Notes: generated from the letters alone by a model not told the origin. 64,000 bases of DNA from Defluviitaleaceae bacterium (GCA_009779755.1 WRDO01000005.1:1-64000), one strand, 5' to 3'. Shown: positions 9,029 through 18,592, counted from the stretch's first letter. A program made the numbers and translations.

Positions 9029-9916
9029 ATGAAGGCAGGTAAAATATTTACCGCGGTATTTATCGCATTCATTTTTATCTTGGCGGCTTGCGGGAGAAGC
9101 GGGGAAGCCGTGCAGCCCATCCGCATCGGCTTGACCATTGACGAATCAAATCCCATCGCGGGGGAGGCCGCCAGCCGCGCGATGGCGCAAGCGATGGAGG
9201 ATTTCCTCGGCATCCCCGTGGAAGCGGTGACGGATATTTCGTATCTCGTGGGTACGGAGGCGATGCGCGGCGGCCATTTGGATATCATGCTGGTATCGGC
9301 GTTTAACTACGTTCAAACCTCGTCGGTAGTGGACGTGGAATTGCTGGTAACGCTGCCTATGCGGCCGGGCACGGTTAACAACGCCGTGTTCATCACCCGC
9401 GCCGACCGCGATGATATCAACACCCTTGAGGATTTGCGCGGCAAGACGATGGCTTTCGTAAGCGCGACCTCCACGTCGGGGTATTTTTTTCCGGTATACC
9501 ATTTGGTAAGCGAGTTGGGGATCAACCCCGATTTGATTGCGAACCCCGGGTACTTCTTCGACACGGTATTTTTCTCCGGCGGGCATGAACATAATATCTT
9601 GGGCGTGGGTTTCGGCGATTTCGACGCGGCGGCCATCGGGGGTATGTTCATCGAAAACATGGAGGAATTGGGCTTGATTAATTCCGCCGATTTTAAAATA
9701 ATCGCAGCGACGCAAGCCGTACCCGACCCGAGTTACATCATAAGGAGCGCGCTGGACACCGAACTGATCGGGCGCATCCGCGCGTTCTTTTTGCAATATA
9801 ACGACCCCGCGTACTTCGCGGAGAACTGGCGCGACGGTAACATCCGTTTCGCCGAGCCGGACACGGCGGGTTTTGAACATATGCGCTCGGTCGTAACGAG
9901 CTTGGGGCTGGATTAA
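9029..9916 (+). CDS. phnD: Phosphonate/phosphite-type ABC transporter substrate-binding lipoprotein
   Basis: 295 residues. It starts with a lipoprotein signal peptide (basic MKAGK, hydrophobic core, lipobox LAAC), so the mature protein is tethered to the outer face of the membrane. The rest is the PhnD-like periplasmic-binding fold, with the SATSTSGYFFP motif that contacts the phosphorus oxyanion in this family. It is followed 1 base later by the ATPase gene and then the permease, a complete importer. No C-P lyase or phosphite dehydrogenase gene is in the window, so the actual ligand (phosphonate, phosphite or another oxyanion) cannot be told from sequence. Confidence 0.85.
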   Translation: MKAGKIFTAVFIAFIFILAACGRSGEAVQPIRIGLTIDESNPIAGEAASRAMAQAMEDFLGIPVEAVTDISYLVGTEAMRGGHLDIMLVSAFNYVQTSSVVDVELLVTLPMRPGTVNNAVFITRADRDDINTLEDLRGKTMAFVSATSTSGYFFPVYHLVSELGINPDLIANPGYFFDTVFFSGGHEHNILGVGFGDFDAAAIGGMFIENMEELGLINSADFKIIAATQAVPDPSYIIRSALDTELIGRIRAFFLQYNDPAYFAENWRDGNIRFAEPDTAGFEHMRSVVTSLGLD

Positions 9917-9917
9917 T

Positions 9918-10661
9918 ATGGCTCTGTTGGAAATCCGCGGCTTGGTCAAGCACTACACCCACCCCGACACGGAAGTGCTGCACGGCGTTGACTTGACCGT
10001 GGAAGCGGGGGAATTCGTCGTGATTATCGGGCCGTCGGGTTCGGGCAAAACGACGCTGATCCGCTGCATCAACCGCTTGATAAACGCAACGTCGGGCGAA
10101 ATCTTCTTCGACGGTCAACCGGTTAACAGCCTTAGGGGCGCAAAACTGCGCAAGCTACGGACGCAAATCGGCATGATTTTCCAAGACTATAACTTGATAT
10201 ACCGTTCCAACGTGATGGCGAATGTTTTGCACGGGCGTTTGGGGCAAATGGGGTTCCTCCGTTCGGCATTGGGCCTGTATTCGCGGGAGGAACTAAATGC
10301 CGCGCATGATTTGCTGGTGACCGTCGGGCTGGAAGAATTTATGCACGTAAAGGCGCAGACCCTTTCCGGCGGGCAAATGCAGCGTGTGGGTATTTGCCGC
10401 GCGATGATGCAGAACCCGAAGCTCCTTTTAGCTGACGAACCGATTTCCTCCCTCGACCCCGCGAGCGCGAAGGTCGTGCTGGATCAAATCAAGTCGCTGA
10501 CGGAAGCACGGGGGTTGACGGGTATCATCAACCTGCACCAAGTGGAATTCGCGAAAGCGTACGCGAGCCGCATCGTGGGCTTGCGCCTTGGGGAAATCGT
10601 TTTCGACGGCAAGCCCGAGGAATTGACGGACGAAATGGCTGATTATATTTATGTACGATAA
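9918..10661 (+). CDS. phnC: Phosphonate-type ABC transporter ATP-binding protein
   Basis: 247 residues, a single nucleotide-binding domain. Visible motifs: Walker A GPSGSGKTT, Q-loop IGMIFQDYNL, signature LSGGQMQRVG, Walker B LLLADEPISSLDP, and switch histidine in INLHQVEFA. The ADEPISSLDP form is characteristic of PhnC rather than of polar amino acid importers. It would energise uptake by the PhnE permease at the cytoplasmic face. The ATG at 9918 follows the phnD stop directly, and the 3' end overlaps phnE by 11 bases, so the three genes are translationally coupled. Confidence 0.9.
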   Translation: MALLEIRGLVKHYTHPDTEVLHGVDLTVEAGEFVVIIGPSGSGKTTLIRCINRLINATSGEIFFDGQPVNSLRGAKLRKLRTQIGMIFQDYNLIYRSNVMANVLHGRLGQMGFLRSALGLYSREELNAAHDLLVTVGLEEFMHVKAQTLSGGQMQRVGICRAMMQNPKLLLADEPISSLDPASAKVVLDQIKSLTEARGLTGIINLHQVEFAKAYASRIVGLRLGEIVFDGKPEELTDEMADYIYVR

Positions 10662-12243
10662 ACAAGCACGCGTAAAATTTTGGGGGAATGTTCTGTCCGT
10701 CGCCCTTATTGTCGTGGGTTGCTTTTTTTATTTACGGCTTGACCCGCTGCGCTTGCTTATGGCCGCGCCTTCCTTTGTTTCTTATATAGCCGTTAATTTT
10801 TTCCCGCCAAGTACGGAGAACATAAACGTATACGCGTCCGCCGCACTGCATACGGTGGCGGTCGCCGTAGTGGGTACGTTTATTTCGTCGGCGCTTTCGC
10901 TGATATTCGCGCTGTTAATGTCGGAAGCCGCTATGCCGTACCGGGCGGTGCGATTGGCCGTCCGTTTGTTCATCACGTTTTTACGTAACATTCCGGTAAT
11001 CATATGGGCGTCGCTATTGGCTTTTATCTTCGGCGTCGGGAGCATGGTGGGTTTGATTGCGCTGGTATTGGCCGCGACGGGTTTCCTCTCGCGCTCGTAC
11101 GCGGAAAGTCTATCGGAAATCGCCGCGCGCAAATTGGAACCTATGAAGGCAAGCGGCGCGGGAACGTTTGCGATCATCCGCCACGGGTTGCTGCCGGAGT
11201 TCACCCCCGCGTGGATGAACTGGACGTTATTTTCGTTCGAACTGGCTGTACGGGCATCGGCGATCTTGGGCATGGTGGGTGCGGGCGGTATGGGTACGAT
11301 GATACGCGCGCAGTTGGAATTAAGGCGCTTTAATGAAGCGGCGACGATGGTTTTTATGTTGATTGTTATCGTCTTGATTACAGAATTCGCGGCGGGGTGG
11401 GTCAGGAAACGTTATTTATATGAAGGGACGCGGAACAAAAAAGCGCCGCCGCCGAGCCGTACGGGCAAACTACGCGCGGCACCGCTTCACGCGCGTGCCA
11501 TGCGTGCGTTAACGGTTTTGCTTGCCGCGGTTATCTTTTTCGCTTGCTTGGTTTACATAGATTTGGATGTTGCACGGTTCGTTAACCGTTTATCAAACGC
11601 GCCGCGTGTGCTGCGTATGTTAGTGGATTTAAACCCGGCGATGGTATTACCCGGCTTGCGGCAATTCCTCACGTCGTTTGCGATGGGTGCGGTGGGGTTG
11701 GTGTTCGGTGGGATGTTTGCGTTCGTTTTGGCGTTCCTCGCGGCAGATAATATCGCGCCTTGGAAACCCCTCGCGGTTTTAATCAAGGCTTTCGTTAGCG
11801 TCGTACGCGCCGTGCCTTCGCTGGTATTTATCCTGATGATCGTCGCGGCTATCGGGCTGGGCTACAACGCGGGCGTGGTGGTATTGATCCTCTCCTCGAT
11901 GGGTTATTTGACCAAAGCCTTCATCGCAACCATTGAGGAACAGCACGCGGGTATCATCACCGCTATGCGCGCAACGGGGGCCGGTTGGGGACAAATCGTC
12001 GTCCACGGATTGTTACCCGCCGTGGCGGCGGGTTTCCTCGCTTGGGTCGCGTTAAGGCTGGAAACCTCGGTGGCGGAATCCGTCACCCTCGGGGTCGTGG
12101 GCGCGGGCGGGATCGGCACGATGCTTTTACGCGCGAGGACGGGGTTCGATTATTCGACGATGGGTACGTTAATATTAATTATCGTCATATGCATGGCGTG
12201 CTTGGAATGGGGCGCGGGGAAGGTGAGGAAGCGGTTTTGTTGA
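10651..12243 (+). CDS. phnE: Phosphonate-type ABC permease, tandem (double-length) PhnE
   Basis: 530 residues, about twice a single PhnE. Two homologous permease domains (about 70-260 and 340-525) each end with an EAA-type coupling loop followed by a glycine motif: HGLLPEFTPAWM then LGMVGAGGMGTM, and HGLLPAVAAGFL then LGVVGAGGIGTM. A basic linker (about 250-290) joins them. A fused pair would supply both membrane halves of the importer from one chain, which explains the absence of a second permease gene. Last gene of the tetR-phnDCE unit. Confidence 0.88.
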   Translation: MYDKQARVKFWGNVLSVALIVVGCFFYLRLDPLRLLMAAPSFVSYIAVNFFPPSTENINVYASAALHTVAVAVVGTFISSALSLIFALLMSEAAMPYRAVRLAVRLFITFLRNIPVIIWASLLAFIFGVGSMVGLIALVLAATGFLSRSYAESLSEIAARKLEPMKASGAGTFAIIRHGLLPEFTPAWMNWTLFSFELAVRASAILGMVGAGGMGTMIRAQLELRRFNEAATMVFMLIVIVLITEFAAGWVRKRYLYEGTRNKKAPPPSRTGKLRAAPLHARAMRALTVLLAAVIFFACLVYIDLDVARFVNRLSNAPRVLRMLVDLNPAMVLPGLRQFLTSFAMGAVGLVFGGMFAFVLAFLAADNIAPWKPLAVLIKAFVSVVRAVPSLVFILMIVAAIGLGYNAGVVVLILSSMGYLTKAFIATIEEQHAGIITAMRATGAGWGQIVVHGLLPAVAAGFLAWVALRLETSVAESVTLGVVGAGGIGTMLLRARTGFDYSTMGTLILIIVICMACLEWGAGKVRKRFC

Positions 12244-12267
12244 AGTAAAAAAATGTGTATGGTATCT
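12239..12267 (+). promoter_or_regulatory. Possible promoter for the HD-hydrolase gene
   Basis: TTGAAG, 17-base spacer, TATCTT: a moderate sigma-A match starting inside the phnE stop region. It would let the HD gene be transcribed separately from the phn operon. Confidence 0.35.
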
Positions 12268-12294
12268 TGGTACAAAGCAAACGGGGGTAAATGA

Positions 12295-12930
12295 ATGCTT
12301 ACATATAAATTATACCGCAACGATAAGGACATAAATAAAATCCTCGACAACATAAACACCGTGTATAAGGATACCCTATGCTGCTGCCACGGCAAGGATC
12401 ACGCGCTGTTTGTCGTGGATAAAGTCGAATATATCCTAAAATCATTGTCCTGCGATGAACGGACGATTGAACTGGGTAAAATCGCGGCACTTTTGCACGA
12501 CATCGGCAACATCGGCGGCAGGTGGGAACACGCGCGCAAGAGCGTGGGCTTGGCGTCGGTATTTTTGGACAACCCGCCTCATATATTACCGGAGGAAAGG
12601 GAATTAATTCTCCAAGCCATCGAAGACCATTCAAAGGCTGAAAATATATCAAGCGCAATCAGCGCAGCCTTATTAATCGCGGATAAAATGCACATATCGA
12701 AACAAAGAATCCTCCCGCTCGAACTTATGGATAGTTGGCATAAAAATCTCTTGGAAGTAGAAGAAGTGAAAATAAAAATATCAAACAAAAATATAACCAT
12801 CAATTGCGTTACGACGGAGTCGTTTTCCAAGCAACTTTTGTTAGACGAATACCCCAAGGCCCTTACGATATTCGATAAGGCCGCCGCGTATCTCGGTTGT
12901 TCCTATCAATTGTTATTCAACGGAACGTAA
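12295..12930 (+). CDS. HD-domain phosphohydrolase
   Basis: 211 residues. The HD-fold metal ligands are visible: His in CCHGKDHAL, the HD pair in ALLHDIGNIGG, a downstream EDHS, and a late Asp in IADKMH. Such proteins are metal-dependent phosphohydrolases acting on nucleotides or related phosphate esters in the cytoplasm; substrate cannot be predicted here. GGGGG lies 7 bases before the ATG at 12295; another ATG 4 bases upstream is out of frame. It sits between the phn operon and a Gfo/Idh-tldDE group without overlap. Confidence 0.75.
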   Translation: MLTYKLYRNDKDINKILDNINTVYKDTLCCCHGKDHALFVVDKVEYILKSLSCDERTIELGKIAALLHDIGNIGGRWEHARKSVGLASVFLDNPPHILPEERELILQAIEDHSKAENISSAISAALLIADKMHISKQRILPLELMDSWHKNLLEVEEVKIKISNKNITINCVTTESFSKQLLLDEYPKALTIFDKAAAYLGCSYQLLFNGT

Positions 12931-12952
12931 ATAATTCTCCAAGGAGGCTTAC

Positions 12953-13924
12953 ATGGTAAGGATTCTCATGTTATCAAAGTGGCACGTACACGCCGACGGT
13001 TACGCGAAGTTCATCGCCGAGCAGCCCGACGCGAAGATCACTTGCGTGTGGGACGAAGACCCCGCGCGGGGTGAGGCGTGGGCGAAGGAATTGGGCGCAG
13101 CCTTCGAACCGGATTTGCAAAAGGCCGTCAACCGCGAAGACGTGGATGCCGTCATCGTGGACACGCCCACCACCATGCACCGTGAGATAATCGTCGCGGC
13201 GGCGGAAGCGGGTAAGCACATCTTTACGGAAAAAGCACTCGCCACTACGTTAAAGGATTGCGATATCATCGCGGAAGCCGTGGAGAAAGCCGGCGTAAAG
13301 TTCTGCATTTCCTATCCCCACCTAACCAATCCGCTGTACACGCTTTGCAAGCATCTCATCGAAAGCGGGCAGCTCGGTAAAATCCATTACATGCGCTTCC
13401 GCAATGCGCATAACGGCGCGTTGGCGGGTTGGCTGCCGCAATATTGGTACGATATGGACGCAACCGGCGGCGGGGCGATGATGGATTTGGGCTGCCACCC
13501 TATGTACGTCGCACCCTATCTTTTGGGCAAGCCCAAGCGAATCACCTCCGTTTTCAACACAACATATGCCCCCGCGGGCGACGACAACGCCGTAAGCGTG
13601 GCAGAATTTGAAAACGGAGCCATCGCCGTACTTGAAACGTCCTTCATTTCGCCGTACGACGCGGGTTGCTTTGAATTGTTGAGCACAGAGGGCGCGGTCG
13701 TCTCAATCGGGGGCGAAATCAAAATCCGTACCAAGGGTGACAACAAGGAATGGCGCAAACCCGACGAAATGCCCGAACCCCCACCGCAACCCCTGCGCAT
13801 GTGGCTCGACGGCATCACGAAGGGGTCGCCTATCCTGTTTGACATGGATATGGCAAAAGCACTGACGGAAATGTTGGAAAACGCATACATTTCGCACGAA
13901 ACAGGAAAGGTAGTGAAAATATGA
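12953..13924 (+). CDS. Gfo/Idh/MocA-family NAD(P)-dependent oxidoreductase
   Basis: 323 residues. An N-terminal Rossmann domain (about 1-120) is followed by the Gfo/Idh/MocA alpha/beta domain. The family EKP motif reads EKA here (HIFTEKALATT), keeping the Lys and replacing the Pro; the second-domain motif DLGCHPMYVAPYLLG is intact. Members oxidise or reduce sugars, inositols or related polyols; the substrate is unknown. AAGGAGG precedes the ATG. Its stop overlaps the tldD start (ATGA), so the two are translationally coupled, an unusual partnership. Confidence 0.85.
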   Translation: MVRILMLSKWHVHADGYAKFIAEQPDAKITCVWDEDPARGEAWAKELGAAFEPDLQKAVNREDVDAVIVDTPTTMHREIIVAAAEAGKHIFTEKALATTLKDCDIIAEAVEKAGVKFCISYPHLTNPLYTLCKHLIESGQLGKIHYMRFRNAHNGALAGWLPQYWYDMDATGGGAMMDLGCHPMYVAPYLLGKPKRITSVFNTTYAPAGDDNAVSVAEFENGAIAVLETSFISPYDAGCFELLSTEGAVVSIGGEIKIRTKGDNKEWRKPDEMPEPPPQPLRMWLDGITKGSPILFDMDMAKALTEMLENAYISHETGKVVKI

Positions 13925-15384
13925 AGGAACAGGTAAAGCAAGCCATGGCGCTTGCGAAAACGCTGGGCGCGGACTTCGCCGATATCCGGTTGAAAGACAT
14001 TCGCACGGAGGGCCTGCGCGTGGAGGACGGCCTCGTAACAGGCGCGGCGAATTCGCGCAGCGAAGGTTACGGCATCAGGGTGTATGTCGGCGGGGCGTTG
14101 GGGTTCGCCGCGGGCAACGGGTTGGAAAACTTGGAAAAAACCGTACGCCAAGCATACAACATCGCGCTCGCGAGCAAAACCCTGTTAAAAAATCCTGCGG
14201 AGCTGGACGAAAAGAAACCGGCGCAAGGGCAATATAAAACGGAAGTAACCATCGACCCCTTCGCCGTGCCGATCGCGGATAAATTAGCCCTGTTTGCCGA
14301 ATGTGAAAAAAACATCCGCGCGGAATGGGAAAAATGCACCTTCGCGTCACCGATGCGCTTCCGCACGAACATGAGCTTCGAATTCCGCGGCGACGATGTG
14401 GTCTTCGCCGATACGGACGGCAGCTACATCGAACAACAATTCTGCCAAGGCACGGCGTACATCGCCGCGACCGTTATCTCCGAAGGTGATACGCAAACGC
14501 GTAAGTACATCAACGTCGTTCGGGGCGGCTTTGAAAAGATCAAGGACATGGACCTGCCCGCACGCGCCATAGGCTTGGCACAGGAAGCCGCCGCGTTGAT
14601 CGAAGCTCCCGATTGCCCCAGCGGTGAATACGATCTCATCCTTACACCGCGGCAAATGTTCTTGCAAATCCACGAAAGCGTGGGCCATCCGACGGAACTT
14701 GACCGCGTGCTGGGCAGCGAAGCGGCCTTCGCGGGGCGGAGTTTTGTCAGCCCGAGCGATCTCGACGAAAAGAAACCGCTGATCTACGGTTCTGCGCTGG
14801 TCAACCTCGAAGCCAACGCCCTCACGCCCGACGGCTTGGGCACTTTCGGCTACGACGACGAAGGTGTACCCGCGCAAAATATCACCCTCATCGAAAAAGG
14901 CGTGTTCAAGGGCTTCCAAACTTCGAGGGCTTACTCGCGAGAAATCGGGCAAAATTCCGGCGGCGCGGGTCTTTCCGACGGTTGGAAAAACCTGCCCATC
15001 GTCCGCATGACCAACATCAATATACTACCGGGCGACAAGACGATGGACGAGCTTATCGCGGGTATCGAAGACGGCTTCATCTTCGACGAAAACAAGAGCT
15101 GGAGCATCGACGACTTGCGCATCAATTTCCAATTCGCGTGCGAAATCGCGCACGAAATCAAGAGCGGCAAGCGTACGGGCAAAGTATTTAAAAACCCCAT
15201 CTATTCCGGAAAAACGACGGAGTTTTGGGGTTCCTGCGACGGCGTGGGCAACCCCGATTTGTGGGAGCTCGTAGGCGTGCCCAACTGCGGAAAAGGCCAG
15301 CCCATGCAAACGATGCGCGTATCGCACGGTTCGTCGCCCACGCGTTTCAGAAAAGTGAAGGTAGGTGTGCAGGATGTTGGATAA
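13921..15384 (+). CDS. tldD: TldD metalloprotease subunit
   Basis: 487 residues, usual TldD length. The zinc-binding HExxxH motif is present as HESVGHPTELD (about residues 257-267). TldD forms a heterodimer with TldE (PmbA) and degrades or trims small unfolded peptides; in some bacteria the pair cuts leader peptides from ribosomally made peptide antibiotics. tldE follows with an 11-base overlap, so the complex is complete. No RiPP precursor or modification gene is visible nearby, so a general peptide-turnover role is as likely. Confidence 0.9.
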   Translation: MKEQVKQAMALAKTLGADFADIRLKDIRTEGLRVEDGLVTGAANSRSEGYGIRVYVGGALGFAAGNGLENLEKTVRQAYNIALASKTLLKNPAELDEKKPAQGQYKTEVTIDPFAVPIADKLALFAECEKNIRAEWEKCTFASPMRFRTNMSFEFRGDDVVFADTDGSYIEQQFCQGTAYIAATVISEGDTQTRKYINVVRGGFEKIKDMDLPARAIGLAQEAAALIEAPDCPSGEYDLILTPRQMFLQIHESVGHPTELDRVLGSEAAFAGRSFVSPSDLDEKKPLIYGSALVNLEANALTPDGLGTFGYDDEGVPAQNITLIEKGVFKGFQTSRAYSREIGQNSGGAGLSDGWKNLPIVRMTNINILPGDKTMDELIAGIEDGFIFDENKSWSIDDLRINFQFACEIAHEIKSGKRTGKVFKNPIYSGKTTEFWGSCDGVGNPDLWELVGVPNCGKGQPMQTMRVSHGSSPTRFRKVKVGVQDVG

Positions 15385-16687
15385 AAATAAGGCACGGGAA
15401 ATCATACAAAGCGTAACCGCGCAAACGAAAAACTACGCACAGGTACGCATCACGGCAAGCGAACAGGGAACGACCCGCTTCGCCAATTCCGAAATCAGCC
15501 AAAACGTTTCCGTGGCGGATGCGACCGTAACGTTGACGGTCTACGACGGCAAAAAGGAAGCCATTGCCTCCACCAACGTACTCACGCCCGAAGGCTTAAC
15601 GCAGTTGGCCAAGGATGCGAACGCGTTGCTTCGGCATGTGCCGGAAGGGGAATTCGAAGCGTTCCCATTTTCGGCGGAAGCCGTCGAAGAAGTGCCGTAT
15701 AACGATACGCTTGGCAAGGCGTTCGGCGTACCCGAACGTGCCGCTTATATAAAGGAAGGCATCGCTCAATTGGAAAAAGGTTACAACGCGTCGGGCGCGC
15801 TGGTGTTTAAGCAAACCGCGATAGCCTTGGGCGACTCGAAGGGCGCGTTCCGCTACGGCGCATACCCCAATGTGGAATTTAACACCGTCGTAATGTCCGC
15901 TTGCGGAAGTGACGGGGCAGGGGAATGCTGCTCCTATACCTCCGTGCCCGATATCACCGCGCAATTTAAAAAGGCCATGGCAACCGCCAAGGTCGCACGC
16001 AACCCCGTCGCCCCCGAGCTGGGTGCGCACACGGTTGTGCTTTCGCCGTTGGCGTTCGGGGACCTTGTTTCTTTCCTTTCGTACATGCACAGCGCCAAGT
16101 CCGTGGACGACGGTGTATCCTACGCCGCGGGTAAGCTAGGGCAAAAGGTCTTCGGCGACGTACTGACCATACGCGACGACGCTTCCCACCCCGAACTGCG
16201 CCCCCAACGCTTCGATATGGAAGGCAACCCGTGCAAGGCTTTGAGCCTGATCGAAAACGGCGTCGTCAAGTCCTACCTCTACGACAACAAACGCGCCAAA
16301 AAACACGGCGTACCCACCACGGGCCACTCCGCAGGTTACCCGGGCGGCTACCCCGCCAACATATTGGTAGACGCGGGCGACACACCATTAGCCGACATCA
16401 TCGCCTCCACGAAAAAGGGCATCTTCATCAACGAGTTCCATTACACCAACTTCGTCAACCCGCGAAATTTACAAATAACGGGGCTGACGCGCAACGGCGC
16501 GTTCCTCATCGAAGATGGTAAGCTGAGCGCGCCCATTTCCACCGTACGCTTCACCGAAAGCCTGCTGGAAGCGTTCTCGAACATCACCGCTATTTCAATC
16601 GAGCGCGAAAAGATCGCGGGGTACTTGGGCATCAGCCTGATGCCCGCCGTGCGGATCGAAGGGTTCCACTTTACGAGTAAGGCGTAA
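15374..16687 (+). CDS. tldE: TldE/PmbA metalloprotease partner subunit
   Basis: 437 residues from the ATG at 15374, chosen because GAAGGTAGGTG lies just upstream; a GTG three codons earlier would sit inside that site. It is homologous to TldD but lacks HExxxH, as expected for the non-catalytic subunit that completes the barrel. The C-terminal half has the conserved TGHSAGYPGGYPANI and NFVNPRNLQITG stretches. It overlaps the 3' end of tldD and is followed by a strong terminator, so the Gfo/Idh-tldD-tldE unit ends here. Confidence 0.9.
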   Translation: MLDKNKAREIIQSVTAQTKNYAQVRITASEQGTTRFANSEISQNVSVADATVTLTVYDGKKEAIASTNVLTPEGLTQLAKDANALLRHVPEGEFEAFPFSAEAVEEVPYNDTLGKAFGVPERAAYIKEGIAQLEKGYNASGALVFKQTAIALGDSKGAFRYGAYPNVEFNTVVMSACGSDGAGECCSYTSVPDITAQFKKAMATAKVARNPVAPELGAHTVVLSPLAFGDLVSFLSYMHSAKSVDDGVSYAAGKLGQKVFGDVLTIRDDASHPELRPQRFDMEGNPCKALSLIENGVVKSYLYDNKRAKKHGVPTTGHSAGYPGGYPANILVDAGDTPLADIIASTKKGIFINEFHYTNFVNPRNLQITGLTRNGAFLIEDGKLSAPISTVRFTESLLEAFSNITAISIEREKIAGYLGISLMPAVRIEGFHFTSKA

Positions 16688-16701
16688 TTACCATTAAATG
16701 T

Positions 16702-16738
16702 AAAAATACCCATTGGGTTAAATCCGATGGGTATTTTT
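16702..16738. terminator. Bidirectional intrinsic terminator
   Basis: Arms AAAAATACCCATTGGG and TCCGATGGGTATTTTT around a short loop. A-run and T-run flank the stem, so it can stop tldE (+) and the AAA/TOPRIM-like operon (-). Confidence 0.85.
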
Positions 16739-16739
16739 G

Positions 16740-17480
16740 TTAGGAAAGGGAATGAATTTGCAATAAATGTGGGTTGTACTCGAATATGAAAAATACGCAG
16801 GTACACAGGACATGGATTTTTTCATGATCGTTTAACATAACGAGCTGTTTGTTTAATATTGAAGCATTATCCGGCAGGGTTTCGTTCGGTTTAGCAGATA
16901 AAATTTGCCAACCTTTTTCGATATTTTGGTTGATTACCGTGGTGCATTCTTCGAGGGTCCTTGCAAACTTTAGGTAATCCTTGTTCCTGTTTTCGTTGTG
17001 TACCCTTTGCTTGTATGTACGGTTGCGTAGTTCGGTTAGGGTAACGGTGCGGTTATTATATCCGGTGTCGGGTATTGCTTGCATATGATAAAAGGATTCG
17101 ACCATGGGATAATTTATGTAGAGCTTACCCATGTCCGTCGATTCCACGAAATAATCCATCATTTCGGATATCTTTTTATACGTAAACTGCGGATCTTGCG
17201 GGTCAAGGTCAAAGATGAGCAATATATCGGTATACGATTGCTCGAAAATCGATTTTTTAACCCTGTCGGGTTCCCGCTCCTTCAACGCTTGAAGGATATC
17301 CATATATTCGGGTGTTCCGTCCTTAAACATTTGATTATAAAGTGTATAGATATTGGTGTCGTATGACACGATTTCATAATCCGCATCAATACGGTAAAGC
17401 CGAAACAAATGTTCCATCAACGGTATATCAATGCGGGAACCTTCAACCAAAATAAGCATCTTCGCCTTTGTGTTATGCAT
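16740..17480 (-). CDS. TOPRIM/RloB-like protein, partner of AAA ATPase
   Basis: 246 residues. The N-terminus KMLILVEGSRIDIPLMEHLF fits the glutamate-bearing first strand of TOPRIM/RloB-like nucleases, and DILLIFDLDPQDPQF (about 85-99) supplies the DxD acidic motif expected one domain step later. The rest is helical and unrecognised. The ATG is nested in the 3' end of the upstream ATPase gene (ATGCATAA), so the two are made together. ATPase plus TOPRIM/RloB pairs occur in phage-defence modules such as AbiL-like systems. The gene is AT-richer than its neighbours, suggesting transfer. Role is inferred from motifs and pairing only. Confidence 0.65.
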   Translation of the reverse strand: MHNTKAKMLILVEGSRIDIPLMEHLFRLYRIDADYEIVSYDTNIYTLYNQMFKDGTPEYMDILQALKEREPDRVKKSIFEQSYTDILLIFDLDPQDPQFTYKKISEMMDYFVESTDMGKLYINYPMVESFYHMQAIPDTGYNNRTVTLTELRNRTYKQRVHNENRNKDYLKFARTLEECTTVINQNIEKGWQILSAKPNETLPDNASILNKQLVMLNDHEKIHVLCTCVFFIFEYNPHLLQIHSLS

Positions 17481-18567
17481 CGAATTCCCCGCTCATGTAT
17501 AATTTTTCCAAGTTGTGTCCTTCACGCAATTCCCTTTTGGTCGCGTTCGCAAAGGAAGTCAATTTATCCGATGTTAATATAAAATAGCAATCCGGCCGCA
17601 TGATACGGTTTGAAAGGAGGTTGGTGTTGTGGGTGGTTAAGATTTTTTGGGATTGGGGTATCTTTTTTATCAACGTTATAATACCTTCTGCCAATTCGTG
17701 ATGGTAGAATGCGTCAAATTCGTCTATATACATAATGGAAACGTTCGGAGCGGTCTTGTACCAATAATAAAACATGTACAATGCTTTTGTTCCGCTGGAT
17801 GCCACACTCCAAAACGGTAAAGGCACTTTCGTATCAAAGTAAAGACGGGTTTTACCGTCAACTTCTTTTTTTGCCGACACACCGATTTCTATGTTAGCTT
17901 TTCTTAAAATTACATTAAATTCATCCATATAATCTTTATTATCCAACAGAAAAGTAAAATAGTCGTCCGCTTTTTCTTTATATCCGATAAATCTGTTCTC
18001 GCCCAAGCATCTAAACCACAACATATTATTTATGAATTTCATCATTTTGATAATCGGGTGGTTTGTATCGAGGTTGGAATTGTAATATACATATTTTAAC
18101 GGGGACATGTTCGTATTGTGTTTCCAATTCAAATTGGGCAATAAATCAATCAATGCGTTGTTTTCCCAATTAGATTCCGATATATGATAAATTACGATGT
18201 CATCAATCATTAAGAATTCCGAATCGATTTCATTTTTTTCGGTTTTGCTGTATCCATAAATGATTTCATTGTCATCGAAACAAAACCTATACTCAAATGA
18301 TGCGGTCGTATTTTTATTATCGGAATTCAAATAATAATTATATAACCCGGGGGTTACGTTGTTTAGTGTCAGATGTGAAACAATATCGAACAGGGCAAGG
18401 CCGAAGTTTGTTTTCCCTATTGAGTTTTTACCGTAAATAATAACAGTGTTTAAAAGTTCATCTGTTACATATTCGGGGTGGAATTTATAATCCCTTACGT
18501 CGGCAAAATTTATTTCGATTTTTTTATTAAAATTTTTAAAACCCTCAACCGAAAAATAGGTTAACAA
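17473..18567 (-). CDS. AAA15/AAA21-type ATPase (defence-type)
   Basis: 364 residues. It begins with the RecF/OLD-like strand FSVEGFKNFNKKIEINF, then Walker A YGKNSIGKTNF, an ABC-like signature ASSGTKALYMF (about 258-268), Walker B IMYIDEFDAFYH and switch histidine in TTHNTNLLS. This is the compact SMC/ABC-like ATPase of the AAA15 type, often the sensor half of abortive-infection or restriction-like modules. The TTG at 18567 is chosen: GGAGG lies 8 bases upstream, whereas the GTG at 18576 overlaps that site. The 3' end overlaps the TOPRIM-like gene by 8 bases. Codon use is markedly AT-rich compared with tldE and htpG on either side. Confidence 0.8.
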   Translation of the reverse strand: MLTYFSVEGFKNFNKKIEINFADVRDYKFHPEYVTDELLNTVIIYGKNSIGKTNFGLALFDIVSHLTLNNVTPGLYNYYLNSDNKNTTASFEYRFCFDDNEIIYGYSKTEKNEIDSEFLMIDDIVIYHISESNWENNALIDLLPNLNWKHNTNMSPLKYVYYNSNLDTNHPIIKMMKFINNMLWFRCLGENRFIGYKEKADDYFTFLLDNKDYMDEFNVILRKANIEIGVSAKKEVDGKTRLYFDTKVPLPFWSVASSGTKALYMFYYWYKTAPNVSIMYIDEFDAFYHHELAEGIITLIKKIPQSQKILTTHNTNLLSNRIMRPDCYFILTSDKLTSFANATKRELREGHNLEKLYMSGEFDA

Positions 18568-18592
18568 CCGAAGCACCTCCTTGATATCTGTA

